DNA from: Novosphingobium rosa NBRC 15208
GTDB lineage: Bacteria; Pseudomonadota; Alphaproteobacteria; Sphingomonadales; Sphingomonadaceae
Reading direction: 5' to 3'
Assembly (NCBI RefSeq): GCF_001598555.1
Contig: NZ_BCZE01000003.1
Location: 62,001 to 126,000, forward strand
Length of the DNA: 64,000 bases
Each line of letters opens with the position of its first letter. Within the stretch, counting starts at the first letter, position 1. Below are positions 1 to 8,766 of this stretch, one piece after another. Both the position numbers and the translations under genes were made by a program. Below the pieces are notes generated by a model. The model worked only from the letters and a program-made list of their open reading frames with translations. It searched no databases and was not told the DNA's origin.

Positions 1-1154
1 ACGCCGTGGGCCTGCTGCATCACGAGATGCGCGCCTGCGGCTCGCTCATCATGGCCGCCGCCGACAAGGCCCGCGTGCCCGCCGGCAGCGCCCTTGCCGT
101 GGACCGCGAGGTGTTCTCCCACGCCATCGAGGAGGCGCTCACCAGCCAGCCCACGCTGACTCTGGTGCGCGAACGCATCGACGCCCTGCCCCAAGCAGGC
201 CTGACCATCGTCGCCACCGGCCCCCTCACCGCCGCATCGCTGGCCACCAGCATCGGCGGCGCGACAGGCGCGGACAGCCTCGCCTTTTTCGATGCCATCG
301 CCCCCATCGTCTACCACGAGTCCATCGATATGGACGTGGCATGGATGGCGGCGCGCTGGGACAAGGGCGGCAAGGATTACGTGAACTGCCCGATGGACAA
401 GGACCAGTACCTCGCCTTCCGCGAGGAGCTGCTGGCCGGGGACAAGACCGTCTTCAAGGAATGGGAGGCCAATACCCCCTATTTCGACGGCTGCATGCCC
501 ATCGAGGTGATGGCCGAACGCGGCGAGGACACGCTGCGCTTCGGCCCGATGAAGCCCGTGGGGCTGGACAATCCCCGCACCGGCCGCTGGCCCTATGCCG
601 TGGTCCAGCTGCGACAGGACAATGTGCTGGGCACGCTGTGGAACATCGTCGGCTTCCAGACCAAGCTGAAATATGCCGAGCAGCAGCGCATTTTCCGCAT
701 GATCCCCGGCCTTGAAAATGCCGAATTCGCGCGCTTCGGCGGCCTGCACCGCAACACCTTCCTCAACTCGCCTACGCTGCTGGACCGCCAGATGCGCCTG
801 AAATCGGCGCCGCACATCCGCTTCGCCGGTCAGATCACCGGCTGCGAGGGCTATGTGGAAAGCGCCAGCGTCGGCATGCTGGTGGGCATCATGACCGCCT
901 GCGAACTGGCTGGCCGCGATTTCGTCAGCCCCCCGCCGACGACCGCTCTGGGCGCGCTGCTGGCCCATATCACCGGCGACGCCGAGGCCGAGACCTATCA
1001 GCCGATGAACATCAACTTCGGCCTGTTCCCGCCCGTCGATCCCAAAACGCCCGAGGGCCGCAAGCGCAAGAAACCCGAGCGCAAGGTGGCCTATACGGAG
1101 CGGGCTAAAGTCGATCTGGCGTCGTGGTTACCGGGTTCAGGGGCAGAAGGGTAA
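1..1154 (+). CDS. trmFO: Methylenetetrahydrofolate--tRNA-(uracil-5-)-methyltransferase TrmFO, 3' part
   Basis: TrmFO is the FAD- and folate-dependent enzyme that makes 5-methyluridine at position 54 of tRNA. The reading frame is already open at base 3 and the N-terminal FAD-binding segment lies outside the window, so about 383 C-terminal residues are seen. Family features include the substrate-domain segment [17 protein letters not shown], the conserved NCPMDKDQY cysteine segment (near residue 125 of the visible part, matching the second catalytic cysteine described for bacterial TrmFO) and the C-terminal FAD/glycine motif [12 protein letters not shown]. The tail after NINFGLFPP is Lys/Arg-rich. 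The stop codon TAA lies directly at the edge of the intergenic repeat that follows. The call is firm; the true start cannot be seen. Confidence 0.95.
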   Translation, partial: AVGLLHHEMRACGSLIMAAADKARVPAGSALAVDREVFSHAIEEALTSQPTLTLVRERIDALPQAGLTIVATGPLTAASLATSIGGATGADSLAFFDAIAPIVYHESIDMDVAWMAARWDKGGKDYVNCPMDKDQYLAFREELLAGDKTVFKEWEANTPYFDGCMPIEVMAERGEDTLRFGPMKPVGLDNPRTGRWPYAVVQLRQDNVLGTLWNIVGFQTKLKYAEQQRIFRMIPGLENAEFARFGGLHRNTFLNSPTLLDRQMRLKSAPHIRFAGQITGCEGYVESASVGMLVGIMTACELAGRDFVSPPPTTALGALLAHITGDAEAETYQPMNINFGLFPPVDPKTPEGRKRKKPERKVAYTERAKVDLASWLPGSGAEG

Positions 1155-1402
1155 AAAGGAAATGCGAGGGCCATCGCCCTCGCGCTCCCTTTAATGTCTA
1201 CGTTTTTGCGCAACCTATCCGTCAGGCATGGATTCATAGCGCCGCAGGCTTTGAAATCGCCAGCGCAACGCTTGAATGATAGGATTAAACTGCCTGCGGC
1301 GCTTCGCGTGGCACCGGTGGAGAGCCGGGGCACCCCGCTTCGGCGCCCCTGTCCTTTCGTCGGGAGACGTCATGGGAGTTTGAGGGCATAACGCCCTCAA
1401 GT
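1155..1402. repeat. Interspersed intergenic element, copy A
   Basis: Copy A fills the gap between the convergent genes trmFO and the EF-hand gene. It begins within the stop codon context GGTAAAAAGG. A perfect hairpin follows at 1164-1183 (arms GCGAGGGC / GCCCTCGC), then CGCTCCCTTTA, an interior with two GCCGCAGGC/GCCTGCGGC boxes (around 1240 and 1290), a GGTGGAG box and a CTTCGGCGCCCCTGTCC box. A weaker terminal hairpin lies at 1381-1399 (TGAGGGC / GCCCTCA). The first 50 bases nearly match copy C at 49125-49180. The right half, read on the minus strand, matches copies B and C. No coding potential is supported. It may also act as a two-way transcription stop, although it lacks T-tracts. Confidence 0.8.
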
Positions 1403-1409
1403 TTCTCTC

Positions 1410-1940
1410 TTAATCTTCTTCCCCTTCTGAAGGCGCACTGCTGCAAGAACACTGCATCGCCTTGGCCGCAGCCCGCTGCGCCTTCGCCGCCTCCTGCGCC
1501 GCGTAAAAAGCGTTCAGCTCATCGCGCGATATGATCCCGTCGCTATCGCGATCCACCGCCTTGAACCGCTCCGAGGTTTTCACCGCCCATTCCTCGAAGG
1601 TCAGCAGATTATCGTGATTGGTGTCCAGCTTCTGGAAGGCCTTCACGCGGGTGGAGAGCATCTCGACGCGGGTGATCTTGCCATCGCGGTTGCGGTCGAA
1701 GCGGTTGAAGCGCCGCTCTTCAGGTGATTGCTTGGGGCGCTTCTTGGTCTTGAGATCGGGCAGGCCTGGCCCGCGACCATGCGAATCGGCGCTGGGCAAT
1801 TCAAGGGGCGCCTCGGCATGGCTTCCTGAAAGATCGGGCGGCGGAGCGCCGCGTTCGACCTCCGCGCGGCCCTGCCACCAGAAAAAGCCAGCGCCCGCCA
1901 GCAACAGCGCAGACACCGCCCCCAAAGCGATCCGGTTCAT
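1410..1940 (-). CDS. Membrane-anchored or exported EF-hand domain protein
   Basis: A 176-residue protein with an N-terminal hydrophobic segment (residues 4-22) that could be a signal peptide or a single membrane anchor. A Pro-rich linker follows, then three EF-hand calcium-binding loops: DRNRDGKITRVE (82-93), DTNHDNLLTFEE (106-117, with Asn instead of Gly at loop position 6) and DRDSDGIISRDE (130-141). The C-terminus is Ala/Lys-rich and ends in a Cys-x-Cys pair (164-166) and an acidic tail. Calcium-dependent signalling or structural roles in the periplasm are possible, but no specific function can be assigned. It lies 35 bases downstream of the phytoene-synthase-like gene on the same strand, so the two may be co-transcribed. 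Confidence 0.85.
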   Translation of the reverse strand: MNRIALGAVSALLLAGAGFFWWQGRAEVERGAPPPDLSGSHAEAPLELPSADSHGRGPGLPDLKTKKRPKQSPEERRFNRFDRNRDGKITRVEMLSTRVKAFQKLDTNHDNLLTFEEWAVKTSERFKAVDRDSDGIISRDELNAFYAAQEAAKAQRAAAKAMQCSCSSAPSEGEED

Positions 1941-1975
1941 CCTAGCCCCTCTTCAACCAGAGAAGCCAGCCTAAC

Positions 1976-2632
1976 CTAGATGCCGAAAATGCCAAGCCGC
2001 ATGGCAGACAGCAGCGCCATGGGGGACGCAGCATCCCCGCCCTTGCTCTCCCGCCGCGCCAGCCCGTGCAGCACGGTGAGCGGACGCATCGCCTTGGGCA
2101 GGCGCCCTGCCTTCCAGTCCAGCGCCGCGACCTTGGCCATGGCGGTCTCACGCTCGGCAGGGTCCCCCAGATGGCTGGCCAGATCCATCGCCGCCCAACA
2201 GTGGGCCATAGGGGCGATGCGGTCATGGGCCACGCCCAGAACCCGCGCCAAGGCTTCCACGCCCGCAACCCTGCCTTGTGTCAAAGCCTCCAGCGCCGCG
2301 CCGCCGTCCCATTCGTCCAGCAGCACTTCCCAGCCATCGACCAGTGGGACGAGGCCTTTGGCCTCCCCGCCCCAGCCCTTCAGCATGGCCAGCAGAGGCT
2401 CGCCCTTGGGCCATGTCGCGGGGTCGGCGTTCAGGCGGTCGCGCCACCAGGCCAGCTTCATCTGGCCCAGCATCGGCTCACGCGCGGCGCGCACCACGCC
2501 CGCCAGACGCACATCCAGCGCCAGGAAGGAGAGCCACACCTCACGCGCATCGCGCGGGGCATAGGCCAGCGCCAGACGCCATGCCGGCGGCAGGGTCTCA
2601 AGCTGCGTATCAAGCTGGGATATATCGCTCAT
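1976..2632 (-). CDS. Squalene/phytoene synthase family protein
   Basis: A 218-residue all-alpha protein resembling the short squalene/phytoene synthase-like proteins of sphingomonads (related in fold to NDUFAF6). The recognisable piece is the segment around MKLAWWRDRL in the first quarter, typical of this superfamily, followed by helical segments. The two Asp-rich DxxxD prenyl-diphosphate motifs of true phytoene or squalene synthases are not evident, and no carotenoid genes lie nearby, so a role in carotenoid synthesis should not be assumed. The chosen ATG (MSDISQ) is internal to a frame open to 2644, where another ATG four codons upstream (MGAG) is possible. Function is uncertain; the family call is moderate. 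Confidence 0.7.
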   Translation of the reverse strand: MSDISQLDTQLETLPPAWRLALAYAPRDAREVWLSFLALDVRLAGVVRAAREPMLGQMKLAWWRDRLNADPATWPKGEPLLAMLKGWGGEAKGLVPLVDGWEVLLDEWDGGAALEALTQGRVAGVEALARVLGVAHDRIAPMAHCWAAMDLASHLGDPAERETAMAKVAALDWKAGRLPKAMRPLTVLHGLARRESKGGDAASPMALLSAMRLGIFGI

Positions 2633-2675
2633 GCCCGCGCCCATACAGCAGATCGGGCCTCAGGACAGCCCCATC

Positions 2676-2710
2676 AAAAAGGGCGCCCCGGCATGACCGG
2701 AGCGCCCCTC
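2676..2710 (-). terminator. Rho-independent terminator of pdhAB
   Basis: Just downstream of the pdhB stop, the minus strand reads a GC-rich stem (arms at 2698-2708 and 2681-2691, GGGGCGCTCCGG / CCGGGGCGCCC) followed by TTTTT (2680-2676). Position and T-run fit an intrinsic terminator for the leftward pdhAB operon. Confidence 0.75.
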
Positions 2711-2733
2711 TTGTTCACACCCGAAGGCGAAGA

Positions 2734-4080
2734 TCAGCGATAGGTGACCTTCTTCACGCCAGCCACAATGCGCGAGGCATCGATCAGCGCGGCCTTCTCG
2801 AGGTTGTTCGCGTAAGGCAGCGGCACGTCCTCGTTGCAGACGCGGACCACCGGAGCGTCCAGATCGTCGAAGCCGTCTTCCATCGCGATGGCCGCGATTT
2901 CCGAGGCGATCGAGCAGGTCGGCCAGCCTTCTTCGGCCACCACGATGCGGTTGGTCTTCTTGAGCGAAGCCAGCACCGTCTCCTTGTCGAGCGGACGCAG
3001 CGTGCGCAGATCGATCACCTCGGCGTCGATGCCCTCGGCGGCCAGCGTCTCGGCGGCTTCCAGGGCCAGGCCCACGCCGATCGAGTAGCTGACGATCGTC
3101 ACGTCCTTGCCTTCGCGCATCACGCGGGCCTTGCCGATGGGCAGGACGTGGTCGTCCAGCTCGGGCAGCTCGAACGAACGGCCGTAGATCAGCTCGTTCT
3201 CAAGGAACACGACCGGATCTTCGCTGCGGATGGCGGCCTTGAGCAGGCCCTTGGCGTCCGAAGCGTCGTAAGGCGCGATCACGATCAGGCCGGGGACGTT
3301 GGCGTACCACGGGCCGTAGTTCTGCGAGTGCTGCGCACCCACACGGCTGGCAGCGCCGTTGGGACCACGGAACACGACCGGGCAACGCATCTGGCCGCCC
3401 GACATGTAGTTGGTCTTGGCCGCCGAGTTGATGATGTGGTCAATCGCCTGCATGGCGAAGTTGAACGTCATGAACTCGACGATGGGGCGCAGGCCGCCCA
3501 TGGCGGCGCCGGTGCCGATGCCGGCAAAGCCATATTCGGTGATCGGCGTGTCGATCACGCGCTTGGGGCCGAATTCCTCCAGCAGACCCTGCGTGACCTT
3601 GTAGGCGCCCTGATACTGGGCGACTTCCTCGCCCATCACGAAGACGCGCGGATCGCGGCGCATTTCCTCGGCCATGGCGTCACGCAGAGCCTCGCGCACG
3701 GTCGAGGTCTTCATGTTGGTGCCATGGGGGATTTCGGGCTTGGCGGGCGCCTTGGGAGCGGCTGCGGGAGCCTCTGCCTTGGGAGCCGGGGCCGGAGCAG
3801 CGGCGGGCGCGGCAGCAGCCGGAGCCGAGCCTTCCACATCGCCCTCACCGATGGTGGCGATCACGGTGCCGACCTTCACGCCTTCGGTGCCCTCGGGAAC
3901 CACGATCTTGCCAATCGTGCCTTCGTCGACGGCTTCGAATTCCATGGTGGCCTTGTCGGTCTCGATCTCGGCGAGAATATCGCCGGACTTGACCTCATCG
4001 CCTTCCTTGACCAGCCAGCGTGCCAGCTTGCCCTCTTCCATGGTGGGCGACAGCGCGGGCATCTTCAGTTCGATTGCCAT
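2734..4080 (-). CDS. pdhB: Pyruvate dehydrogenase E1 component subunit beta with lipoyl domain
   Basis: Beta subunit of the heterotetrameric E1 of the pyruvate dehydrogenase complex, which decarboxylates pyruvate on thiamine diphosphate and passes the acetyl group to E2. The 448 residues start with a complete biotinyl/lipoyl domain (about 1-80) with the lipoylation site [10 protein letters not shown] (Lys43). An Ala/Pro linker (about 85-115) follows, then the transketolase-like beta domain to the end (motifs [17 protein letters not shown] and [19 protein letters not shown]). An N-terminal lipoyl domain on E1-beta is a known alphaproteobacterial variant; in most bacteria that domain is only on E2. 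It lies one base after the pdhA stop, so the two are co-transcribed. E2 and E3 genes are not in the window. Confidence 0.97.
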   Translation of the reverse strand: MAIELKMPALSPTMEEGKLARWLVKEGDEVKSGDILAEIETDKATMEFEAVDEGTIGKIVVPEGTEGVKVGTVIATIGEGDVEGSAPAAAAPAAAPAPAPKAEAPAAAPKAPAKPEIPHGTNMKTSTVREALRDAMAEEMRRDPRVFVMGEEVAQYQGAYKVTQGLLEEFGPKRVIDTPITEYGFAGIGTGAAMGGLRPIVEFMTFNFAMQAIDHIINSAAKTNYMSGGQMRCPVVFRGPNGAASRVGAQHSQNYGPWYANVPGLIVIAPYDASDAKGLLKAAIRSEDPVVFLENELIYGRSFELPELDDHVLPIGKARVMREGKDVTIVSYSIGVGLALEAAETLAAEGIDAEVIDLRTLRPLDKETVLASLKKTNRIVVAEEGWPTCSIASEIAAIAMEDGFDDLDAPVVRVCNEDVPLPYANNLEKAALIDASRIVAGVKKVTYR

Positions 4081-4081
4081 C

Positions 4082-5146
4082 TCAATAGGTCTCCACCAGA
4101 ACGTCGGTATACAGTTCAGACAGCTCCGGCTCGGGCGAGCTTTCGGCGAAATCAGCGGATTCCGACACGATCTGACGGATCTTCTTGTCGATCTCCTTCA
4201 GCTTGTCTTCCGACACGCCGCGCTTGATCAGTTCGGCCTTGGCGCCCTCGATCGGGTCGTGATGGTCGCGCATGTCCTGCACTTCCTCACGGCTGCGATA
4301 CTTGGCCGGGTCCGACATGGAGTGGCCGCGATAGCGATAGGTGTTGAGCTCCATCAGCACCGGGCCATTGCCGGCGCGGACATATTCGACCGCCAGATTG
4401 GCCGCCGCGCGCACTTCCAGAACGTCATTGCCGTTCACGTTCATGCCCGGGATGGTGAAGGCCGCGCCGCGCTTGTGGAAATGGGTTTCGGCCGAGGAGC
4501 GCTTCACAGCGGTGCCCATGGCGTACTGGTTGTTTTCCACCACGAAGATGATCGGCAGCTTCCAGAGCGCCGCCATGTTGAAGCTCTCGTAGACCTGGCC
4601 CTGGTTGGCCGCGCCGTCGCCGAAGTAGGAGACGCACAGGCCGCCATCTTCATTGTACTGGTGGCTGAAGGCCAGACCCGCGCCCAGCGAGACCTGCGCG
4701 CCCACGATGCCGTGGCCGCCGTAGAACTTGTGGCTGGTGCTGAACATGTGCATCGAGCCGCCCTTGCCGCGGCTGATGCCAGCCTCACGGCCCGTCAGCT
4801 CGGCCATGATGACCTTGGGATCGATGCCATAGGCCAGCATGTGGCCGTGATCGCGATAGCCGGTGATGACGCTGTCATGACCCTCTTGCAGGGCCGACTG
4901 GATGCCCACGGCCACCGCTTCCTGGCCGATGTAGAGGTGGCAGAAGCCGCCGATCAGGCCCAGGCCGTAGAGCTGGCCGGCACGCTCTTCAAAGCGGCGG
5001 ATCAGCACCATCTGTTCGTAGAAGTGCAGCAGCTCGTCATCGCTCGCGGCATAGAGCCGGTCGGCTTCGTAAGCTTGCTGAAGGTGATCCAGCCCGTTGG
5101 CATCAGCAGCGGGCGAGGCGTTTTGGGTTTTGCCGGTTCTGGCCAA
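4082..5146 (-). CDS. pdhA: Pyruvate dehydrogenase E1 component subunit alpha
   Basis: Alpha subunit of PDH E1, carrying the thiamine-diphosphate motif [15 protein letters not shown] with the downstream VVENN, and the conserved phosphorylation-loop-like segment [12 protein letters not shown] place the start at a TTG (5146), which gives 354 residues beginning [19 protein letters not shown] sequence lies about seven bases upstream, and this length fits the family. The frame stays open to an ATG at 5278, but those 44 extra residues are Arg/Ser-rich and unlike the family. It is the first gene of the pdhAB pair. The region 5147-5286, between it and the FtsB-like gene, presumably carries the promoter. 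The product call is firm; the exact start is an inference. Confidence 0.93.
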   Translation of the reverse strand: MARTGKTQNASPAADANGLDHLQQAYEADRLYAASDDELLHFYEQMVLIRRFEERAGQLYGLGLIGGFCHLYIGQEAVAVGIQSALQEGHDSVITGYRDHGHMLAYGIDPKVIMAELTGREAGISRGKGGSMHMFSTSHKFYGGHGIVGAQVSLGAGLAFSHQYNEDGGLCVSYFGDGAANQGQVYESFNMAALWKLPIIFVVENNQYAMGTAVKRSSAETHFHKRGAAFTIPGMNVNGNDVLEVRAAANLAVEYVRAGNGPVLMELNTYRYRGHSMSDPAKYRSREEVQDMRDHHDPIEGAKAELIKRGVSEDKLKEIDKKIRQIVSESADFAESSPEPELSELYTDVLVETY

Positions 5147-5286
5147 GACGATGTTCCCCAATGGAAGGCCGATTTTTCGCGACCGTCTATAGGCGCAGAC
5201 TCTGCGCCCGGAAACACTCGAATACGAAATTTGCGGCGAAGGGCAAGGCCTGACGCGCATGGCCCCATACGGATGCATAGTAGACT

Positions 5287-5556
5287 TTAGTGCACCATCA
5301 TGATCACGTCGTCAGGATGCGCCACATTCAGGTTGCGGCGCAGCAATTCACCAGCCAGATCGGGGTCCGTGTGACGTGGATCGAGCAGGGTGACGCGGTT
5401 CTTCAGCTCATTGCGCTGCAGCGTAAGCTGCTTGATGCGCTGCTGGCGTTCAGCCAAAGCGTGGTGATTTTCGCTCCAGGCGAGCAGACCGCTGGGCCCG
5501 GCGACCGACCAGGCCAGCATGCACAACAGGCAGCCGAGGGCCAACCATTGGATCAT
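5287..5556 (-). CDS. FtsB/DivIC-type septum formation initiator protein
   Basis: A small bitopic protein: a short cytoplasmic N-terminus, one membrane helix (IQWLALGCLLCMLAWSVAG), then the GPSGLLAW segment and a coiled coil with Glu/Gln/Leu heptads (HHALAERQQRIKQL..). The C-terminal LLDPRHTDPDLAGELLR pattern is typical of alphaproteobacterial FtsB. FtsB works with FtsL and FtsQ in the divisome to activate septal peptidoglycan synthesis. I chose the ATG at 5556 because GAAGGA lies at good spacing; in-frame ATGs at 5571, 5580 and 5598 would add 5-14 residues. It lies directly upstream of pdhA on the same strand, an arrangement also seen in related genomes where it often follows eno. Confidence 0.82.
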   Translation of the reverse strand: MIQWLALGCLLCMLAWSVAGPSGLLAWSENHHALAERQQRIKQLTLQRNELKNRVTLLDPRHTDPDLAGELLRRNLNVAHPDDVIMMVH

Positions 5557-5820
5557 GGTTTCCTTCGCCATCCGGTGCATGTTGCGGACATTCTTCATGG
5601 GAATCACTAGAATCACAGATGATTCGCGGATTCAAGCGATTTCGCATGGTTTTCCAGCATATGATGCAATCAGCGCCTCGCAAATGCGCCGAATCGTTGA
5701 ACCCTGCAGCAACCCCTTATGTAAAACTGCGGGCCAACCCCTCAAACCTTGCTTACCCGGGACATTCTAAACGATTGCATGGATCCGTGGGGGCGCGGCT
5801 CTCCGTCTGGAGTCGAGATC

Positions 5821-6207
5821 ATGGCCATCGTCGAAAAACGCCACAGCTTTCGCGACAATCTGCTGATGCGGACGCAATGCCGGATCCGCGAAACAGGCGC
5901 CGAAATCCTGGTGAAGCTGCGCAACATTTCCGCGCAAGGGCTGATGGCCGAGGGCGAAGGCGCGCCTGCCAAAGGCGCCGAGGTTGCGCTCGAACTGCGC
6001 AATCTGGGCTGGGTCGAGGGGCGTGTCGCCTGGGTGCAAGACCAGCGCTTCGGCATCGTGTTCGCGCAGGAGATCGATCCGGCCCGGGTGCGCCAGCCGC
6101 TGGCCGACTCCGCCGCGGCCACCGCACCCGCCACCATGCTGCGCCGCCCGCTGGCGCTGCTGCTGCGCGAGATCAAGGACAACCCCAACGCGCTTCGCCG
6201 GGTCTGA
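5821..6207 (+). CDS. PilZ domain protein (putative c-di-GMP receptor)
   Basis: A 128-residue single-domain PilZ protein. Both c-di-GMP contact motifs are visible: RHSFR near the start (the RxxxR signature, residues 7-11) and NISAQG (the [D/N]xSxxG signature, near residue 39). Beta-strands such as VEGRVAWVQDQRFGIVF follow. Binding of cyclic di-GMP is expected from these residues but not shown. The start at 5821 has GGAG about eight bases upstream; the frame is open further upstream to 5749 without a better start. It stands alone between two leftward genes. The GGDEF-EAL protein at 34 kb is the only other c-di-GMP protein in the window. Confidence 0.85.
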   Translation: MAIVEKRHSFRDNLLMRTQCRIRETGAEILVKLRNISAQGLMAEGEGAPAKGAEVALELRNLGWVEGRVAWVQDQRFGIVFAQEIDPARVRQPLADSAAATAPATMLRRPLALLLREIKDNPNALRRV

Positions 6208-6458
6208 ACCACGGCTGCTCCCCCAGGTGATGGGCTGGGGCGGTAAAGCGATGGCACTTATGCTCTTTTTAGGTGCGGGCCACCGGGTAAATCCATAGTC
6301 CCGACAGCGGAGCAAAAGAACACAACATCCATCCCACCGGGACGCTCTTCTATAGACGTTCCGCTGCCGATGCACCTTCGGCCGCCCTCTGTTTCATCCT
6401 ATCCCTAAGCGATTCACGGGCGGCCAATTTATCCTGACCGCCCTTAAGCCCCCTGCGC

Positions 6459-7181
6459 TCAAGCCGCCGGGGTCTCCCCTGCTTCAGGCCCGGCATCCGG
6501 CACCGCCATCAGGCGATAACCCACGCCCGGCTCGGTGACGATCAGCGTCGGCTCGGAGGGGTTCTCCTCCAGCTTCTGGCGCAGCATGCCCATATAGACG
6601 CGCAGATATTGCGGATCTGCCTCGCTGCGGCCCCAGCCCGCCGCCAGCAACCGCCGCTGGGTCACGACCTGACCCGCGCTCTGCGCCAGCGTGCGCAGCA
6701 GATTGTATTCCTTGGGCGAGAGCCGCAGCGTCTCGCCACGCAGGGTCACCACGCGGGTGGCGAAATCGATATGCAGCGGGGCGGCATCGAAGGTTTCCAG
6801 CGGCTTGACCAAAGCCTCGCGCCGCCGCAGCGAAGAACGCACACGGGCCAACAGCTCACCCAGCACGAAGGGCTTGTCGACATAATCGTCGGCGCCTTCG
6901 TCTAGAGCGGCGATCTTCTCACCCTCCTGATGGCGGGCGGAGATCACGATGATCGGCGTGGTCGATGTGGCGCGGATGGCGCGGATCACATCCTTGCCAT
7001 CCATATCGGGCAGGCCCAGATCGAGCAGCACCACATCGGGCTCCTCCAGCGCGAAGCTGGCAAGGGCGGCGGTGCCGTCGCTGGCGACGGTCACAGCATG
7101 GCCCACGGCCTTGAGCACGGGGCGAAGGGCATTCACGATGGCGGGCTCATCATCGACAAGCAGGATATGGCCGGACGTCAT
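6459..7181 (-). CDS. KdpE-like OmpR-family response regulator
   Basis: A 240-residue regulator with an N-terminal receiver domain (acidic pocket Asp10/Asp11, phospho-acceptor Asp54 in VVLLDLGLPDMDG, Lys of the DDYVDKPF motif) and a C-terminal winged-helix DNA-binding domain (LRLSPKEYNLLRTL through QYLRVYMGMLRQKLE, ending VGYRLM). The sequence best fits the KdpE branch. The gene overlaps its kinase by four bases (ATGA), so the pair is translationally coupled. KdpE normally controls kdpFABC, the high-affinity potassium ATPase, but no kdp transport gene is present here. The target is unknown and the gene symbol is withheld. Confidence 0.88.
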   Translation of the reverse strand: MTSGHILLVDDEPAIVNALRPVLKAVGHAVTVASDGTAALASFALEEPDVVLLDLGLPDMDGKDVIRAIRATSTTPIIVISARHQEGEKIAALDEGADDYVDKPFVLGELLARVRSSLRRREALVKPLETFDAAPLHIDFATRVVTLRGETLRLSPKEYNLLRTLAQSAGQVVTQRRLLAAGWGRSEADPQYLRVYMGMLRQKLEENPSEPTLIVTEPGVGYRLMAVPDAGPEAGETPAA

Positions 7182-8677
7182 AGTGCGTTCTGTTCTGGCT
7201 CACTTCGGGCGATGGGCAGGCAAATGGTGATGCAGGTGCCTTTTCCGTCGCGCAAGGGGGATGAAAGATGAATGGTTCCTGACGAGGCTTTCACGAAACC
7301 GCGCGCAATGGCAAGCCCCAGTCCGGTGCCACGGGGCGCTCCATCCCCGCGAGCAACACGGTAGAAACGTTCGAACACATTTTCCTGCTCTTCAGGCGGC
7401 ACGCCGACGCCCTCGTCGCTGATGGCGATCTCGCACATCGTGCCCTTGGCGCGGCAGAGAATCTCAACACTGGTGCCGGGCGCGCTGTAGCGGCAGGCGT
7501 TCTGGATCACATTGGTGAGCACCAGATCATAAAGCGTGGCGTCGGCGATGATCGGCACCTCGCCATCGGGGGCGTGAATGTGGAACTGATGCCCTTCGTC
7601 CACCCTCATCTGCCGGGCGATGACATTGCGGATCATCTCGACAGCGGGCAGCACGCTGCGCGAAAGGCCGCCGGGGCCTCCCTCCAGCCGGGTCATCTGC
7701 AGCAGATTGGTGGTAAGGTGATTGAGCCGATCGGATTCCTCGACGATGCCGCTGAGCAGGCCTTGCGAGGTTTCCGGATCGAAATGCTCGCCATAGCTCA
7801 GCAGGCTGGCCGCCGCCGTGTTGATCGCGGTGAGCGGCGAGCGCAGATCATGGCTCACCGAGGAGAGGAGCGCGCTTTTCAGCTCCTCGGCGCGGGCGAT
7901 GGCATGGGCTTCGGCCAATTGGTCGGCCAGATGGATGCGCTCCAGCGCCAGAGCAGTGATGCGCGCCAGAGCCAGCGCGAAATCATGATCCAGCGACGTG
8001 CCCTCCGGCCGGCGCGCGAGCAGCACGCCCAGCGTCTGCTGCGCCGTCGCCAGCGGAAAGGCCGAAAGCGAGCCCTCCTCCACCCAGTCGCGCCCGGAGG
8101 CCAGCGCGTCATGCGCCAGAGCGCTTGCGCCCGCCTCCGGTTCGCCGGGGGCCTGAAATACGGCGTGAAGCGCCACGGCGATGCCGGTCTGGGCCTCGAC
8201 GCTGTCATGCAGCGCCAGAGTGACCTCATGCACGCTGCTGGCGCGCTGCAGGCCCCGGCTGGCTTCCAGCAGGGCTTCCAGCTGGATGTTGCGCTGGCTG
8301 ACCTGCCGCGCCTCATCCTTGAGCCGCCCGGAAAGGACGCCCGAGATCATCGCGCTGAAGGTGAAGATCAGGGGCGTGGTGATGTCATTGGGGCGGCTGA
8401 AGCTCAGCTCCCATTTGGGCTCGCCAATGAAATAGTCGAAACCCAGCGCCCCCACCGCCGCGCAGACCAGCGCCACGCCCAACCCGTAAAGCGCGCCGAT
8501 GATGGTGATGGCCATCACGAAGATCAGGCTGATATAGCCCTCTTCCAGCACGCCATCGAGCTGAACGCCCAGCGCGGCGGCGATGACCAGCAGGCCGAAG
8601 CCCCGCACAAGCGAGCCGGGGGCGAGATGATACCAGGCCGGTGACGGCGCAAAGGGCGAGGCAGCAGTGTCGGCCAT
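7178..8677 (-). CDS. KdpD-like sensor histidine kinase lacking the N-terminal KdpD/Usp domains
   Basis: A 499-residue inner-membrane histidine kinase. It starts with four closely spaced membrane helices (DUF4118 type, about 25-115), then a GAF-like region (about 135-255), a dimerisation/phospho-acceptor domain with SSVSHDLRSPLTA (His276), and a catalytic ATPase domain with N-box VIQNACRY, the DEGVGV G1 box and the GTGLGLAIA G2 box. This is the KdpD C-terminal architecture. Full-length KdpD has about 400 extra N-terminal residues with a P-loop KdpD domain and a universal-stress-protein domain, both absent here although the frame starts cleanly. It is coupled to the regulator gene at 6459-7181 by a four-base overlap. 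Confidence 0.88.
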   Translation of the reverse strand: MADTAASPFAPSPAWYHLAPGSLVRGFGLLVIAAALGVQLDGVLEEGYISLIFVMAITIIGALYGLGVALVCAAVGALGFDYFIGEPKWELSFSRPNDITTPLIFTFSAMISGVLSGRLKDEARQVSQRNIQLEALLEASRGLQRASSVHEVTLALHDSVEAQTGIAVALHAVFQAPGEPEAGASALAHDALASGRDWVEEGSLSAFPLATAQQTLGVLLARRPEGTSLDHDFALALARITALALERIHLADQLAEAHAIARAEELKSALLSSVSHDLRSPLTAINTAAASLLSYGEHFDPETSQGLLSGIVEESDRLNHLTTNLLQMTRLEGGPGGLSRSVLPAVEMIRNVIARQMRVDEGHQFHIHAPDGEVPIIADATLYDLVLTNVIQNACRYSAPGTSVEILCRAKGTMCEIAISDEGVGVPPEEQENVFERFYRVARGDGAPRGTGLGLAIARGFVKASSGTIHLSSPLRDGKGTCITICLPIARSEPEQNAL

Positions 8678-8699
8678 GCCCCGCTTGTTCCAGAAGCAA

Positions 8700-8725
8700 G
8701 GGCCCCGGGCAAGTGCCCGGGGCCC
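8700..8725 (-). terminator. Strong GC hairpin after the MHS transporter gene
   Basis: A perfect 12-bp inverted repeat (GGGCCCCGGGCA / TGCCCGGGGCCC, two-base loop) lies between the transporter stop (8767) and the kinase start (8677). It is likely a transcription terminator or attenuator for the transporter; it has no T-tract. Confidence 0.6.
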
Positions 8726-8766
8726 CGACTTGACGATACCTTATAGTTAAGGTGTCAGATCGTCGG

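Noticed and set aside
1194..1400. Small open frames inside repeat copy A (both strands)
   Set aside because: They cross the repeat hairpins, have no ribosome site and do not correspond between repeat copies.
1155..1402. Insertion sequence or transposon
   Set aside because: No transposase and no clear target-site duplication; only a small non-coding repeat is supported.
1976..2632. Phytoene synthase of carotenoid synthesis
   Set aside because: The short protein lacks evident DxxxD prenyl-diphosphate motifs and no crt genes are near; only family membership is supported.
2278..4227. Very long open frame on the + strand over pdhB
   Set aside because: It is the complement of a clear, motif-rich gene; the translation is His/Arg/Gly-rich low-complexity protein as expected from GC-rich antisense. 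The same reasoning removed the long frames at 11522-13483 (-), 38751-41012 (-), 43547-45544 (-), 54236-57481 (-), 60321-62351 (+) and 33802-35769 (-).
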